From Zobellia amurskyensis (GTDB lineage: Bacteria; Bacteroidota; Bacteroidia; Flavobacteriales; Flavobacteriaceae), in assembly GCF_009725985.1 (NCBI RefSeq), contig NZ_RCNR01000013.1, positions 1-64,000 on the forward strand: a stretch of DNA of 64,000 nt. Direction: 5' to 3'. Both the position numbers and the translations under genes were made by a program. Shown piece by piece: positions 16,441 through 25,566 of the stretch. Positions within the stretch are counted from its first letter, which is position 1, and every line of letters starts with the position of its first letter. Below the pieces are notes generated by a model. That model saw nothing but the letters and a program-made list of their open reading frames with translations. It did no database searches and had not been told where the DNA came from.

Positions 16441-17394
16441 ATGAAAATAACGGACCACATTAAAAATGCAAAGGATAAAACTTTATTTTCCTTTGAAATT
16501 ATACCACCGGTAAAAGGGCACCAGATTCAGCAACTTTATGATAACATTGATCCTTTAATGGAGTTTAAACCTCCGTTTATTGATGTTACTACTTCGCGAG
16601 AGGAGTATGTGTATATTGATCGAGACGGTCTGTTGGATAAAAAGCTGACACGTATGCGTCCCGGTACGGTTGGTATTTGTGCGTCAATAAAACACAAATA
16701 TAATGTAGATACCGTGCCACATGTACTTTGTGGTGGTTTTACAAGAGAAGAAACCGAGTACCTGTTAGTGGACTGCCATTATTTGGGAATAGATAATATT
16801 ATGGCCTTGCGTGGTGATGCCATGAAGGATGAGAAATATTTTCAGCCAACAAAAGGTGGGCATACCTATGCGGTAGATTTAGTAAAACAAGTTCATGAGT
16901 TGAACTGTGGGAACTACTTGCATGAAACGGTAGATAGTGACAATTGTGCTAATTTCTGTATTGGGGTTGCGGGATATCCAGAGAAGCATTTGGAAGCCCC
17001 TTCTTTACAATCGGACTTAAAAAGACTAAAGGAAAAAGTAGATGCCGGTGCCGATTATGTGGTTACGCAGATGTTTTTTGATAACCAGAAGTATTTTGAG
17101 TTTGTAGAAGCTGCCAAGAAAATGGGCATTACGATCCCTATTATTCCCGGTATTAAACCTATTGCGGTAAAAAGGCATTTGCAATTGCTGCCACAGGTCT
17201 TTAGAATAGATTTGCCACAGGATTTAATTGATGCTGTTGATGATTGTAAGTCGAATAAAGACGTACGCAAAGTAGGTGTGGAATGGGCCATTCAGCAATC
17301 TAAAGAGTTAAAGGCGGCGGGAGTTCCCGTATTGCATTATTACTCAATGGGTAAGTCCGATAATATCAAGGCCATTGCAGAGCAGATTTTTTAG
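16441..17394 (+). CDS. metF: Methylenetetrahydrofolate reductase
   Basis: A 317-residue MetF, a flavin-dependent barrel enzyme that reduces methylene-THF to methyl-THF, the methyl donor for the MetH encoded upstream. Seen are SFEIIPP near the N-terminus (residues 16-22), DVTTSREE, the ALRGD motif and the TQMFFDN motif. Length is typical. It follows metH by about 390 bases, with a small gene and the folded element between, and probably shares the riboswitch-controlled transcript. Confidence 0.95.
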   Translation: MKITDHIKNAKDKTLFSFEIIPPVKGHQIQQLYDNIDPLMEFKPPFIDVTTSREEYVYIDRDGLLDKKLTRMRPGTVGICASIKHKYNVDTVPHVLCGGFTREETEYLLVDCHYLGIDNIMALRGDAMKDEKYFQPTKGGHTYAVDLVKQVHELNCGNYLHETVDSDNCANFCIGVAGYPEKHLEAPSLQSDLKRLKEKVDAGADYVVTQMFFDNQKYFEFVEAAKKMGITIPIIPGIKPIAVKRHLQLLPQVFRIDLPQDLIDAVDDCKSNKDVRKVGVEWAIQQSKELKAAGVPVLHYYSMGKSDNIKAIAEQIF

Positions 17395-17467
17395 AAATTA
17401 GACCTTTGTAAGAAAATAAGGGCGAACCTTGGGTTTAAAGTTGTGAATAGTATTATTTTTGCGCTCC

Positions 17468-18562
17468 ATGAACCCAAGGGTGTTTTTATTTTTTCTAATG
17501 TGTGTTGGGTATTGCTTTTCGCAAGAGACCGACAGACTTAACAGTTACACGTTTGATGCGAACCAGTTTTACGGTTCCATTATTTTGCACAATCCTGATA
17601 TTTCGCATTTAATTACGGATCATCCCGCAGGTATTATTCTGGCCTACAACAGAAAGACCTATGGTCTAGAAGAATGGCAACAGGCGTATAATTATCCAGA
17701 TTTAGGGGCTTCCTTTATCTACCAAAACACCAACAGTTCGGTTTTAGGTGAGGCTTATGGCGTATATGCACATTTTAACTTCTACTTTTTAAAACGTAAC
17801 CTTCAATTTAGGGTGGCTCAAGGCTTGGCTTATATGACCAACCCTTACGACCGAGAAACCAATTTTAGAAACAATGCCTATGGTACTAAGTTGTTGAGTT
17901 CCAACTACGCCATGATAAATTATCACAAAGAGAATATTTATAAAGGCTTAGGGTTTAAAGCGGGTATTTCTATTATGCACTACTCCAATGCCAACGTAAA
18001 AGCACCTAATACTTCTACCAACACCTTTGCATTTAATGTGGGATTGACGTACACGTTAGAGGGTAAGGATACGGAATATATACGACGAGAAAAGATAAAG
18101 ATTACCGAGCCTATAAAGTATAATCTTGTTTTTAGAACCGGTCTTAATGAAAGTGATAATATTGGCCATGGGCAATATGCCTTCTATACATTTTCCGGTT
18201 ATGCAGATAAGCGTCTGGGTAGAAAAAGTGCCATTCAATTGGGGACAGATGTGTTTTTTAGCAATTTTCTAAAAGAACTGATAGAGTATCAATCCATTGC
18301 GTTTCCTGAAAATAATGTAGCTGCTGATACTGATTTTAAACGAGTGGGCGTCTTTGTAGGGCACGAACTTTTTATAAATAAACTTTCTATAGGAACACAG
18401 TTGGGCTACTACGTGTATTATCCTTTTGATTTTGAGGGAAAGATGTACAACCGGTTTAGTTTGAAACGCTATTTTGGTGAAAAAGTATTTGGGGTTGTAA
18501 GTCTTAAATCTCACGGCGCAGCAGCAGAAGCAGTAGAGTTTGGAATTGGCGTTCGTTTATAA
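17468..18562 (+). CDS. Acyloxyacyl hydrolase / PagL-like outer-membrane beta-barrel
   Basis: A 364-residue exported protein from ATG 17468 (an upstream TTG also opens the frame). The signal peptide [19 protein letters not shown] is followed by many short amphipathic strands ending in an aromatic-rich C-terminus, as in outer-membrane barrels. The [13 protein letters not shown] segment resembles the His/Ser active-site strand of lipid A 3-O-deacylase PagL, a family often annotated acyloxyacyl hydrolase in flavobacteria. Lipid A remodelling is therefore possible but unproven. The protein is longer than PagL, with about 100 extra N-terminal residues. Confidence 0.7.
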   Translation: MNPRVFLFFLMCVGYCFSQETDRLNSYTFDANQFYGSIILHNPDISHLITDHPAGIILAYNRKTYGLEEWQQAYNYPDLGASFIYQNTNSSVLGEAYGVYAHFNFYFLKRNLQFRVAQGLAYMTNPYDRETNFRNNAYGTKLLSSNYAMINYHKENIYKGLGFKAGISIMHYSNANVKAPNTSTNTFAFNVGLTYTLEGKDTEYIRREKIKITEPIKYNLVFRTGLNESDNIGHGQYAFYTFSGYADKRLGRKSAIQLGTDVFFSNFLKELIEYQSIAFPENNVAADTDFKRVGVFVGHELFINKLSIGTQLGYYVYYPFDFEGKMYNRFSLKRYFGEKVFGVVSLKSHGAAAEAVEFGIGVRL

Positions 18563-18575
18563 AGAAGTACAAAAT

Positions 18576-19394
18576 ATGGTAAGAGAATTGAAAAATAGAG
18601 AAAGCAATACCACACCTTTGGGTGGGGATAATTTTTTGCGTGTATCTCATTTTTTTACAATGCTCTGTTGCCTGGTTGTACTGATTTCATGTAATGGCGA
18701 AAATGCCTCGGATTGTTTTCAGAATACGGGTGATACCGTTCGGGAAGAAGTAACAGTTGAGGAGTTTACCAAGATTACGGTTTATGAGAATGTTACCATG
18801 ATTATTAAACAAGGAGAAACCCAAAAAGTTGAAATTGAAACAGGCAGCGTTCTACGAAATGAAGTAACGGCCGAAGTTGAAGATGGGCGTTTACTTTTAC
18901 GCGATACCAATGATTGTAATTATTTTAGGGATTACGGGGTTACTAAAATTTATGTAACCGCACCCAATATTACCGAGATACGAAGTAGCACGGGTTGGAC
19001 TATTTCCAGTGATGGAGTTTTAGCGTATCCGCGGTTGACACTCTTGTCCGAAAGTTTTGCTGATCCAGAAGCCCAAACTACAGATGGGGAGTTTGATTTG
19101 GTAGTGGATACCGAGACTCTAAGTGTGGTGGTAAATGGTATTGCCTATTTTAAATTGAAAGGTGCTACAGAAGATTTAAACCTAACAATAGCTGCGGGCG
19201 ATTCCCGTATTGTAGCATCAGATTTAGTTGCTCAAAGAGTAAACTTAAATCACAGAGGATCTAATGATATGTTCGTTAATCCGCAATTAACAATCAAAGG
19301 TGTAATTCGTGGTGTTGGGGACGTCTTCAGTGCTAACCGGCCTACTGAGGTTGATGTAGAAGAAATATACAAAGGGCGTTTGATTTTTGAATAA
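18576..19394 (+). CDS. Head-GIN (DUF2807) lipoprotein
   Basis: A 272-residue protein from ATG 18576. A start at ATG 18660 would also leave the hydrophobic lipoprotein signal LVVLISC. After the lipid-accepting Cys follow about 20 linker residues and then a repetitive beta-helix-type domain. The [20 protein letters not shown] opening and short alternating strands after it are typical of head-GIN/DUF2807 adhesin-like proteins. The function is unknown, and it is probably anchored in the outer membrane. It starts 14 bases after the stop of the beta-barrel gene. Confidence 0.7.
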   Translation: MVRELKNRESNTTPLGGDNFLRVSHFFTMLCCLVVLISCNGENASDCFQNTGDTVREEVTVEEFTKITVYENVTMIIKQGETQKVEIETGSVLRNEVTAEVEDGRLLLRDTNDCNYFRDYGVTKIYVTAPNITEIRSSTGWTISSDGVLAYPRLTLLSESFADPEAQTTDGEFDLVVDTETLSVVVNGIAYFKLKGATEDLNLTIAAGDSRIVASDLVAQRVNLNHRGSNDMFVNPQLTIKGVIRGVGDVFSANRPTEVDVEEIYKGRLIFE

Positions 19395-19428
19395 TTTCTT
19401 CTTTTAGTCCAAAGTTATATTGGCGAAA

Positions 19429-19461
19429 TTGGTATGGGCACAGATGCAATCTGTAACTTTG
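19429..19461 (+). promoter_or_regulatory. Promoter of the serine hydrolase gene
   Basis: TTG at 19429-19431 and a perfect TAACTTTG at 19454-19461 are separated by 22 bases, matching the Bacteroidota sigma factor consensus. Transcription would start near 19468, leaving a leader of about a dozen bases before ATG 19480. Confidence 0.7.
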
Positions 19462-19479
19462 CGCTGACCAAAACCCGAT

Positions 19480-20736
19480 ATGAATCCCATTCTAAAATAT
19501 ATTAAAAACGTATTTGCAAAAAAGCGTATTCTAGGAGATGAACCCTCTTTGAACAACCTGGTTGCGGCCGATATGCTTCTTCAAAATTTGGTCAAAGAAG
19601 GAAAAGTACCGGGTTTGGCTATTACTGTTCTAAAAGATGGGGAGCGTTTTTTTCAAAAAGGATATGGGTTTGCCAATATGGATGACAAAGTTCTCATAAA
19701 TCCAGAAACTTCCGTTTTTAGAATAGCCAGTGTTTCCAAACCTATTTCGGCTACAGCTCTAGCACATATGGTAGCTGAAGGTTTAATTGATATGGATGCT
19801 TCTTTTTACACCTACGTGCCGTATTATCCTAAGAAGAAGTATGACTTTACCATTCGTCAGTTGGCTAGTCATACAGCGGGTATAAGAGGATATAGAGGCA
19901 TTGAGTACGGATTGAACAAACCCTATTCTATAAAAGAAAGTATTGAACTTTTTAAAGATGATGAGCTTCTTTTTGAACCGGGAACGGACTATCTCTACAA
20001 TAGTTTTGATTGGGTCTTGATATCTTTGGCAATGCAGGAAGTAAGTGGAATTCCTTTTGAGGAGTATGTAGAGCAAAAAGTGTTACAGCCATTGGAAATG
20101 GACCATACGTTTTGGCCTGACTATGACTACGCTCAATTGGACCAAAACGAACCTGGCCTTGACTTTGACAATGGGCCTGTTAGCCCGGAGCTTATTGAAA
20201 AATCGGGTCAAATTCAATTCAGTTTTGATGAGCCAAAGGAGCAAGCTCCCCATGAGGAGTTCGATTCTTATGAAAAAAATGTAACGCCAGTTCGAGCACG
20301 GTCAAGAACAAGTGATGTAGTTAAATTTTACTCTAAAAACAGATTAGGATTTAGAGAAGCTATTCCTGTAGATAATTTTTACAAATTAGCGGGGGGAGGT
20401 TTTCTTTCTACAGCGGCAGATGTTGCCAAATTTGGACAAGCCCACCTTGATGAGGAAGTTTTGACCAGTAACCTTGAGGCTGAATTTCTAAGAGCTCAAA
20501 TGGTCAATGGGGTCTCAACCTATTATGGTTTAGGTTGGCAAGTGAGCGAAGATGCAAAAGGAAGGTCTTATTACGGTCATGTAGGCAATGGCGTTGGAGG
20601 CTATTCCAACCTTTTTGTTTATCCGGGGGAGCAAATGGTATTTTCTATTTTAACCAATTGCACGGACCCGAAAATCCAGTCCGAGCTGGATGCTGTTATA
20701 GATAAACTTATTTCTTCTAAGGAGACTATTCAGTAG
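19480..20736 (+). CDS. Beta-lactamase-family serine hydrolase
   Basis: A 418-residue class C beta-lactamase/esterase-fold protein. The SxxK motif is S84-V-S-K87, followed by a YxN-type motif (YLYNS) and a late YGHVGNGVGG loop in the place of the KTG box. There is no signal peptide (the start is MNPILKYIKNVFAKK), so it is probably cytoplasmic or exported in an unusual way. Members hydrolyse esters, D-amino-acid peptides or beta-lactams, and the substrate cannot be told. It is a single gene with its own promoter. Confidence 0.88.
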   Translation: MNPILKYIKNVFAKKRILGDEPSLNNLVAADMLLQNLVKEGKVPGLAITVLKDGERFFQKGYGFANMDDKVLINPETSVFRIASVSKPISATALAHMVAEGLIDMDASFYTYVPYYPKKKYDFTIRQLASHTAGIRGYRGIEYGLNKPYSIKESIELFKDDELLFEPGTDYLYNSFDWVLISLAMQEVSGIPFEEYVEQKVLQPLEMDHTFWPDYDYAQLDQNEPGLDFDNGPVSPELIEKSGQIQFSFDEPKEQAPHEEFDSYEKNVTPVRARSRTSDVVKFYSKNRLGFREAIPVDNFYKLAGGGFLSTAADVAKFGQAHLDEEVLTSNLEAEFLRAQMVNGVSTYYGLGWQVSEDAKGRSYYGHVGNGVGGYSNLFVYPGEQMVFSILTNCTDPKIQSELDAVIDKLISSKETIQ

Positions 20737-20846
20737 TTCCTTACTCAACTTTAATTCAAACACATAAATAATTAATGCATCCGGTTTTCTAAGACTCAGG
20801 CTATTGACTCCTAGATTAGAATCTTCTAGCTTTATAAAAAAAAGTT

Positions 20847-21314
20847 ATGAAAAATTTAAAATTAGTTGTGTTAACGCTTTGGCTTAGTCTTTTTGCGCTG
20901 ACTATGAATGCTCAGGAAATAACATCTTTCTCAGGAATGTGGGGTCCGGAATTTTATCAAGATAAAGATAAACTCACTTGGAAGGAAATCGATAAGATGA
21001 TGTCCGAAAGTCAAGTTGCTCAGGTGAACTGGGAGAAATCTAAAAAACAAATGTTAGGTGGAATGATTGCCGGAGCGGCCAATTTTGGAACGGCCATTTG
21101 GTTCTTGGTTAATGAAAACGACCATAAACCGGTTACGGGACCTGCAATTGCCTTTGCGGGAACCGGACTAATTGGTTCACTTTTCTTTCACCACGCCATG
21201 AAAAACAAAAAGGAAGCAATCTTGAACTATAATGAAAGTCTGGATAATGGAATGTCGTTCCGTATGGTGCCTGCTGTAAACGAAAATGGAGTAGGACTTG
21301 CTTTGAAATTTTAG
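20847..21314 (+). CDS. Exported hypothetical protein
   Basis: A 155-residue protein with a signal peptide (MKNLKLVVLTLWLSLFALTMNAQ). The mature part has two likely membrane-active stretches, LGGMIAGAANFGTAIWFLV and GPAIAFAGTGLIGSLFF, and a short C-terminal strand with MRMVPAV-like character (FRMVPAVNENGVGLALKF), as in small outer-membrane or lipoprotein-like proteins. No family is recognised. A shared terminator separates it from the convergent gldA. Confidence 0.55.
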   Translation: MKNLKLVVLTLWLSLFALTMNAQEITSFSGMWGPEFYQDKDKLTWKEIDKMMSESQVAQVNWEKSKKQMLGGMIAGAANFGTAIWFLVNENDHKPVTGPAIAFAGTGLIGSLFFHHAMKNKKEAILNYNESLDNGMSFRMVPAVNENGVGLALKF

Positions 21315-21335
21315 TTAAGTATAACCGTGTAAAAT

Positions 21336-21371
21336 AATCCGGAATTCAGTTGATGAGTTTCGGATTTTTTA
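21336..21371. terminator. Terminator between convergent genes
   Basis: AATCCGGAA (21336-21344) pairs with TTTCGGATT (21358-21366), with one mismatch. A T-run follows on the plus strand, and an A-rich flank serves the minus strand less well. It ends the small exported-protein gene and may also stop gldA transcription. Confidence 0.65.
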
Positions 21372-21374
21372 TTT

Positions 21375-22271
21375 TTAGTTAGACGTAAGTTCAGTAAACA
21401 AACTCTCCAAATTCTTGTTCTTTCGGCTCAATTGTAATGTTTTGAGCTCGTTATCGTGGGCGAAATCAAAAACGGCCGGGCGCATGTCCTTAGATGTGCT
21501 GAATGTGATTTCATAAATAAAGCCGCCCCTGTTTTTAACATGGGTTACATTAGGTAATTTATTCAAGAAAGCTTCTTCTACTCGGTAATCAAATTCCACT
21601 TCAATAATTTGCTCATCGGCATCGCGTAGCTCGCTAAGTTTTTTATCGGCTACAAGAACCCCTTTATTAATAACTAGAACGCGATCACAGACCGCTTCAA
21701 CCTCTTTCATAATGTGCGTAGAGAGCAGAATGGTTTTCTCTTTCCCTATTTCTTTAATAAGTTTTCTTATTTCCAATAATTGGTTGGGGTCAAGCCCTGT
21801 AGTAGGTTCATCCAAAATGAGGACTTCAGGGTCGTGTAATAGAGCAGCAGCAAGTCCCACACGTTGGCGATAGCCTTTTGAAAGTTGCCCTATTTTTTTA
21901 TGAGCTTCTGGTGTAAGTCCGGTTTGGTCAATGACTTCCGCTATTCTGTCTTTTCTGGTTTTGTAAACGTCGGCATTAAAAGCAAGGTATTCCTTAACAT
22001 ACATGTCTAAGTACAACGGGTTGTGCTCGGGTAGATAACCAATGCTTTTTTGAACGTTTTTCTTTTCACTTTGAACATTAAAAGAATTGACTTTTGCATC
22101 GCCGTCATCAGAGGTGTAATACGTGGTCAATATCTTCATCATGGTAGATTTTCCGGCACCGTTCGGTCCCAAGAAACCAACTATTTCTCCTTTTTTCAGC
22201 TCAAAACTAACGTTGTCCAAGGCTTTTTGATTTCCGAAATTTTTGGTGATGTTACTTACGCTAATAGACAT
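21375..22271 (-). CDS. gldA: Gliding motility ABC transporter ATPase
   Basis: A 298-residue ABC ATPase. Walker A is GPNGAGKST (residues 35-43), the signature is LSKGYRQRV, and Walker B is VLILDEPTTG. A C-terminal extension of about 80 residues (from roughly 215) is typical of GldA. In flavobacteria GldA works with GldF and GldG in gliding and in type IX secretion-dependent adhesin display. As in other genomes, gldF and gldG are not adjacent. The start ATG at 22271 is well placed. Confidence 0.88.
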   Translation of the reverse strand: MSISVSNITKNFGNQKALDNVSFELKKGEIVGFLGPNGAGKSTMMKILTTYYTSDDGDAKVNSFNVQSEKKNVQKSIGYLPEHNPLYLDMYVKEYLAFNADVYKTRKDRIAEVIDQTGLTPEAHKKIGQLSKGYRQRVGLAAALLHDPEVLILDEPTTGLDPNQLLEIRKLIKEIGKEKTILLSTHIMKEVEAVCDRVLVINKGVLVADKKLSELRDADEQIIEVEFDYRVEEAFLNKLPNVTHVKNRGGFIYEITFSTSKDMRPAVFDFAHDNELKTLQLSRKNKNLESLFTELTSN

Positions 22272-22527
22272 AATGGGTAAATAAAATGTTAGGTCTTTCT
22301 CTCTTGGTAGGGGCCTTTTAAAGAGAACTTTTCAAAAGTCTGTTTTATTGCTTTATCAAAAGTAAACAATAAAGTATTATCGTATTTTTTATTAAGCGAA
22401 GCTATACCGTAATAATTCAAAAATGGACCACTGCCTGATTGCGAGATACATATAAAATGGAAAAAAATGTGCTCTATCAGTTTATTTTTAAATATAATTA
22501 TTACTTTAGCCGAAGTTTAAGTGTATT

Positions 22528-22599
22528 ATGACAAAGCAATTCTTTTTCAACGGTTTTTATTTTTACTTCTTTTTTAAGAGAGGTACGGGACTGTTGTAA
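22528..22599 (+). CDS. Phe/Tyr-rich leader peptide of the aromatic operon attenuator
   Basis: An ATG opens a 23-codon peptide reading MTKQFFFNGFYFYFFFKRGT then GLL and stop. Ten of its first 16 residues are Phe (8) or Tyr (2), which is not expected by chance. It ends just before a strong terminator and upstream of prephenate dehydratase. The leader codons overlap the arm ACGGGACT (22585-22592), which can replace the 3' arm of the terminator. This is the layout of ribosome-mediated attenuation: stalling at Phe codons when charged tRNA-Phe is scarce lets the antiterminator form. Nothing else is seen in the rest of the 440-base gap. Confidence 0.88.
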   Translation: MTKQFFFNGFYFYFFFKRGTGLL

Positions 22600-22633
22600 A
22601 ATATTGCATGATATAAACAAATTGAAGTCCCGT
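22585..22633 (+). promoter_or_regulatory. Antiterminator of the phe attenuator
   Basis: ACGGGACT at 22585-22592 is identical to the 3' arm of the terminator and fully complementary to AGTCCCGT at 22626-22633. Pairing of these two segments would prevent the terminator. A ribosome finishing at the stop codon (22597-22599) would mask the first arm and favour termination. One stalled at the early Phe codons (22540-22557) would leave it free. Confidence 0.8.
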
Positions 22634-22652
22634 GAAAAACGGGACTTTTTTT
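22625..22652 (+). terminator. Attenuator terminator before pheA
   Basis: AGTCCCGT (22626-22633), loop GAAAA, then ACGGGACT (22639-22646) and seven Ts: a perfect 8-bp stem with a U-run. It lies between the leader peptide and prephenate dehydratase, 60 bases before the gene. Confidence 0.92.
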
Positions 22653-22712
22653 GTTCAATATCTATCGTGAATTATAAGAAATAATGCTTCCTAAGTCGGA
22701 AGAAAGTCAGTT

Positions 22713-23540
22713 ATGAAACTAAAAATAGCCATTCAGGGAATTAAGGGATCTAACCACCACCAAGTGGCTCGAGAGTATTTTGATGATAATGTAGATTTGG
22801 TAGAATGTTTGTCTTTTGATTTTTTGGTGGACCAACTACTGAAGGGAACGGCAGATATTGGAGTGATGGCCATTGAAAACTCAATTGCTGGATCGATCAT
22901 TCCCAACTATGCGCTCGTTTACCATAAAGATTTACATATTGTTGGGGAGCATTACCTGAATATCCACCATAATTTAATGGTGTTGAAAGGGCAAAAAATC
23001 ACGGATATAGAAGAGGTCAGGTCACACCCTATGGCTTTGTTGCAATGCAAGGAGTTTTTTGGGGATTATCCGCATATAAAAATGGTAGAGGATGTGGATA
23101 CTGCGGAAACGGCAAAGCGCATTCAAGAAGGTCAATTAAAGCATATTGCGGCCATAGCTCCAGAGGTTGCAGCCAGTTTATATGATTTGGACATCGTAGC
23201 GGACAACATACAGACCATTCAAAATAATGCAACCCGTTTTATTATTGTAAAGACAAAAAATAAGGTGCTTCCAAAGGAGGAAATCAATAAGGCCTCGGTA
23301 CGCTTTGTAACGGACCACAAACGTGGTAGTCTTGCGGCTGTGCTTAATGTTATGAGTGATTGTAGGTTGAATTTGACAAAAATTCAATCATTGCCCATAA
23401 TAGAGACCCCTTGGAAATATGCCTTTTTTGTAGATGTAACTTTTACTGATTATAACAATTTTGATAAGGCAAAATCACTGTTGAACATCATGGCTGAAGA
23501 CTTTAAGGTGTTGGGTGAATATAAAAATGCTAGAATATGA
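22713..23540 (+). CDS. pheA: Prephenate dehydratase
   Basis: A 275-residue monofunctional prephenate dehydratase that converts prephenate to phenylpyruvate. It has the periplasmic-binding-like catalytic domain (IQGIKGSNHHQVA, GVMAIENSIAGS, NNATRFIIVKT) and a C-terminal ACT domain from about residue 198 (GSLAAVLNVMSDCRLNLTKI) that normally binds Phe for feedback control. No chorismate mutase domain is fused; that activity is in the fourth gene of the operon. Expression is under the attenuator directly upstream. The gene overlaps the next by 4 bases. Confidence 0.95.
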   Translation: MKLKIAIQGIKGSNHHQVAREYFDDNVDLVECLSFDFLVDQLLKGTADIGVMAIENSIAGSIIPNYALVYHKDLHIVGEHYLNIHHNLMVLKGQKITDIEEVRSHPMALLQCKEFFGDYPHIKMVEDVDTAETAKRIQEGQLKHIAAIAPEVAASLYDLDIVADNIQTIQNNATRFIIVKTKNKVLPKEEINKASVRFVTDHKRGSLAAVLNVMSDCRLNLTKIQSLPIIETPWKYAFFVDVTFTDYNNFDKAKSLLNIMAEDFKVLGEYKNARI

Positions 23541-24682
23541 TACGAACAGCGAACCGTTTACATACAGTAGAAGAATATTACTTCTCTAAGAAGTTGAGAG
23601 AGGTGCGTGGTTTGATTGCTGAAGGAAGGCCTATTATCAATATGGGTATCGGTAGTCCGGACTTAGCTCCATCTGAAGCAATTGTCAAAAGTATCCAAAA
23701 TGCCGTTTTGGATGGTGGTGCACATCAATATCAAAGTTATCAAGGTTTGCCCGAGTTAAGGGAGGCCGTGGCTGACTTCTATAGTCTAAAATTTGGGGTA
23801 ACAGCAGATGCATCTACCGAGATTTTACCTTTAATGGGTTCCAAAGAAGGTATTATGCACATAAGTATGGCCTTTTTGAACGAGGGTGACGTAGCTTTGA
23901 TTCCTAATCCAGGTTACCCAACGTATACATCGGTAACCAAATTAGTAGGGGCAGAGGCAAAATATTATAACCTGACTGCGGAAAGCGGATGGTTTCCGGA
24001 TTTGGAAGAGTTACAAGAACATGATTTATCTAAGGTCAAAATCATGTGGACGAGTTACCCGCACATGCCAACAGGAGCAACGGCAACAAAAGCGCAGTTT
24101 GAAAAGTTGGTTGCTTTTGCCAAAAAGAACGATATTCTTTTAGTAAACGATAATCCGTACAGTTTTGTTCTAAATGATTCACCTACCAGCATTCTGGCAA
24201 TTGATGGCGCAAAAGATGTAGCACTGGAACTGAATTCATTGAGTAAGACCTTTAATATGGCCGGATGGCGTGTAGGTATGGTCTTAGGAAGTGCCGAGCA
24301 TATTAATGCTGTATTAAAAGTAAAAAGCAATATGGATTCCGGTATGTTCTACGGAATTCAAAAAGGAGCCATTGAAGCGTTGAAAAGTGGTCAAGAATGG
24401 TTTGATAAATTGAACGAGGTATATAGCTCAAGAAGAGCTTTAATGCATCAATTGGCGGACAAGTTAAATTGTACGTATGATACTAGCGCCGTAGGTATGT
24501 TCTTGTGGGCAAAATTGCCAGAGGGCAGCAAGCCTGCTGAAGAATTTATAGACGAGGTATTGTATGAAAAGAATCTTTTTATTACCCCGGGAACTATTTT
24601 TGGAAGTAATGGCGAGGGTTATATACGTTTCTCATTATGCGTTACGGAAGATAAAATTAAAGAAGCAATTAGTCGGTTTTAG
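23537..24682 (+). CDS. Class I/II aminotransferase, probably aromatic
   Basis: A 381-residue PLP-dependent fold-type I aminotransferase. The PLP lysine is in NSLSKTFNMAGWRVG and the NPG-like loop is NPGYPTYTSV. It resembles LL-diaminopimelate/aspartate-type aminotransferases, but its position between prephenate dehydratase and dehydrogenase argues that it makes Phe and Tyr from their keto acids. It starts within the last codons of pheA (ATGA overlap), so translation is coupled. Confidence 0.9.
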   Translation: MIRTANRLHTVEEYYFSKKLREVRGLIAEGRPIINMGIGSPDLAPSEAIVKSIQNAVLDGGAHQYQSYQGLPELREAVADFYSLKFGVTADASTEILPLMGSKEGIMHISMAFLNEGDVALIPNPGYPTYTSVTKLVGAEAKYYNLTAESGWFPDLEELQEHDLSKVKIMWTSYPHMPTGATATKAQFEKLVAFAKKNDILLVNDNPYSFVLNDSPTSILAIDGAKDVALELNSLSKTFNMAGWRVGMVLGSAEHINAVLKVKSNMDSGMFYGIQKGAIEALKSGQEWFDKLNEVYSSRRALMHQLADKLNCTYDTSAVGMFLWAKLPEGSKPAEEFIDEVLYEKNLFITPGTIFGSNGEGYIRFSLCVTEDKIKEAISRF

Positions 24683-24705
24683 ACAGACGAATTAGAGTTG
24701 ATAAA

Positions 24706-25566
24706 ATGAACGTTTTTATAGTTGGTGTTGGGTTAATAGGAGGTTCCTTTGCAAAGGACATCAAACGCCTGCGTCCAGAGAGCAAAATATACGGGATAGA
24801 TACAAGTGCATCTCATTTAAAGGAGGCCTTGGATTTGGGTGTAATCGATTTAGAATCGAGTTATGCAGATTTGGCACTTGCCGATATGGTTATCGTGAGT
24901 ATACCCGTAGATGTTATGATTACGGAGCTTCCGAAAATATTGGACGGTGTAAATGATAATTGTGTAGTTTTTGATGGTGGATCTACAAAAAGTTTGATTT
25001 GTAAAACGCTAGATGCACATCCAAAGCGAAGAAATTATTTAGCGGCACACCCAATTGCGGGTACGGAGCATTCGGGGCCATCGGCAGCAATTGAAAATTT
25101 ATATGCCGGTAAGACCAATATTATCTGTGAGGTAGAGAAAACGGCTTTCAAACTTCAAGAAAGGGCTTTAGAGCTGTTTCAAGAGATAGGAATGAGAATT
25201 CGGTATATGAATCCGGATGCGCATGACAAGCACATTGCATACGTGTCGCATTTGTCACATATCAGCTCTTTTATGTTGGGAAAGACCGTAATCGATAAAG
25301 AGAAGAATGAACGTGATATTTTTGACATGGCGGGCAGTGGTTTTGAGAGCACGGTTAGATTGGCCAAGAGTTCACCGGCCATGTGGACGCCCATTTTTGA
25401 ACAGAATAAAGAGAATGTGGTCGAAACTTTGACCGAATATATACAGAACCTTCAGGAGTTTAAACAACTGTTGGAAAAAGGAGATTACACGGGCATTTTT
25501 AACGAAATGAACGACACTAATAAAATAAAGGAAATTTTAAACGGAATACCACTAAACAAGAAGTAA
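24706..25566 (+). CDS. tyrA: Prephenate dehydrogenase
   Basis: A 286-residue enzyme that oxidises prephenate to 4-hydroxyphenylpyruvate. The NAD-binding start is VGVGLIGGSFAKDI, followed by GGSTKS and AAHPIAGTEHSG with its catalytic-type His, then HISSFML and AGSGFESTVRLA. No fused chorismate mutase or ACT domain is present. It follows the aminotransferase by 23 bases and shares one base with the next gene. Confidence 0.93.
   Translation: MNVFIVGVGLIGGSFAKDIKRLRPESKIYGIDTSASHLKEALDLGVIDLESSYADLALADMVIVSIPVDVMITELPKILDGVNDNCVVFDGGSTKSLICKTLDAHPKRRNYLAAHPIAGTEHSGPSAAIENLYAGKTNIICEVEKTAFKLQERALELFQEIGMRIRYMNPDAHDKHIAYVSHLSHISSFMLGKTVIDKEKNERDIFDMAGSGFESTVRLAKSSPAMWTPIFEQNKENVVETLTEYIQNLQEFKQLLEKGDYTGIFNEMNDTNKIKEILNGIPLNKK

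Noticed and set aside
22050-22280. Plus-strand frame opposite gldA
   Set aside because: It is antisense to a clear ABC ATPase and shows no protein-like features.
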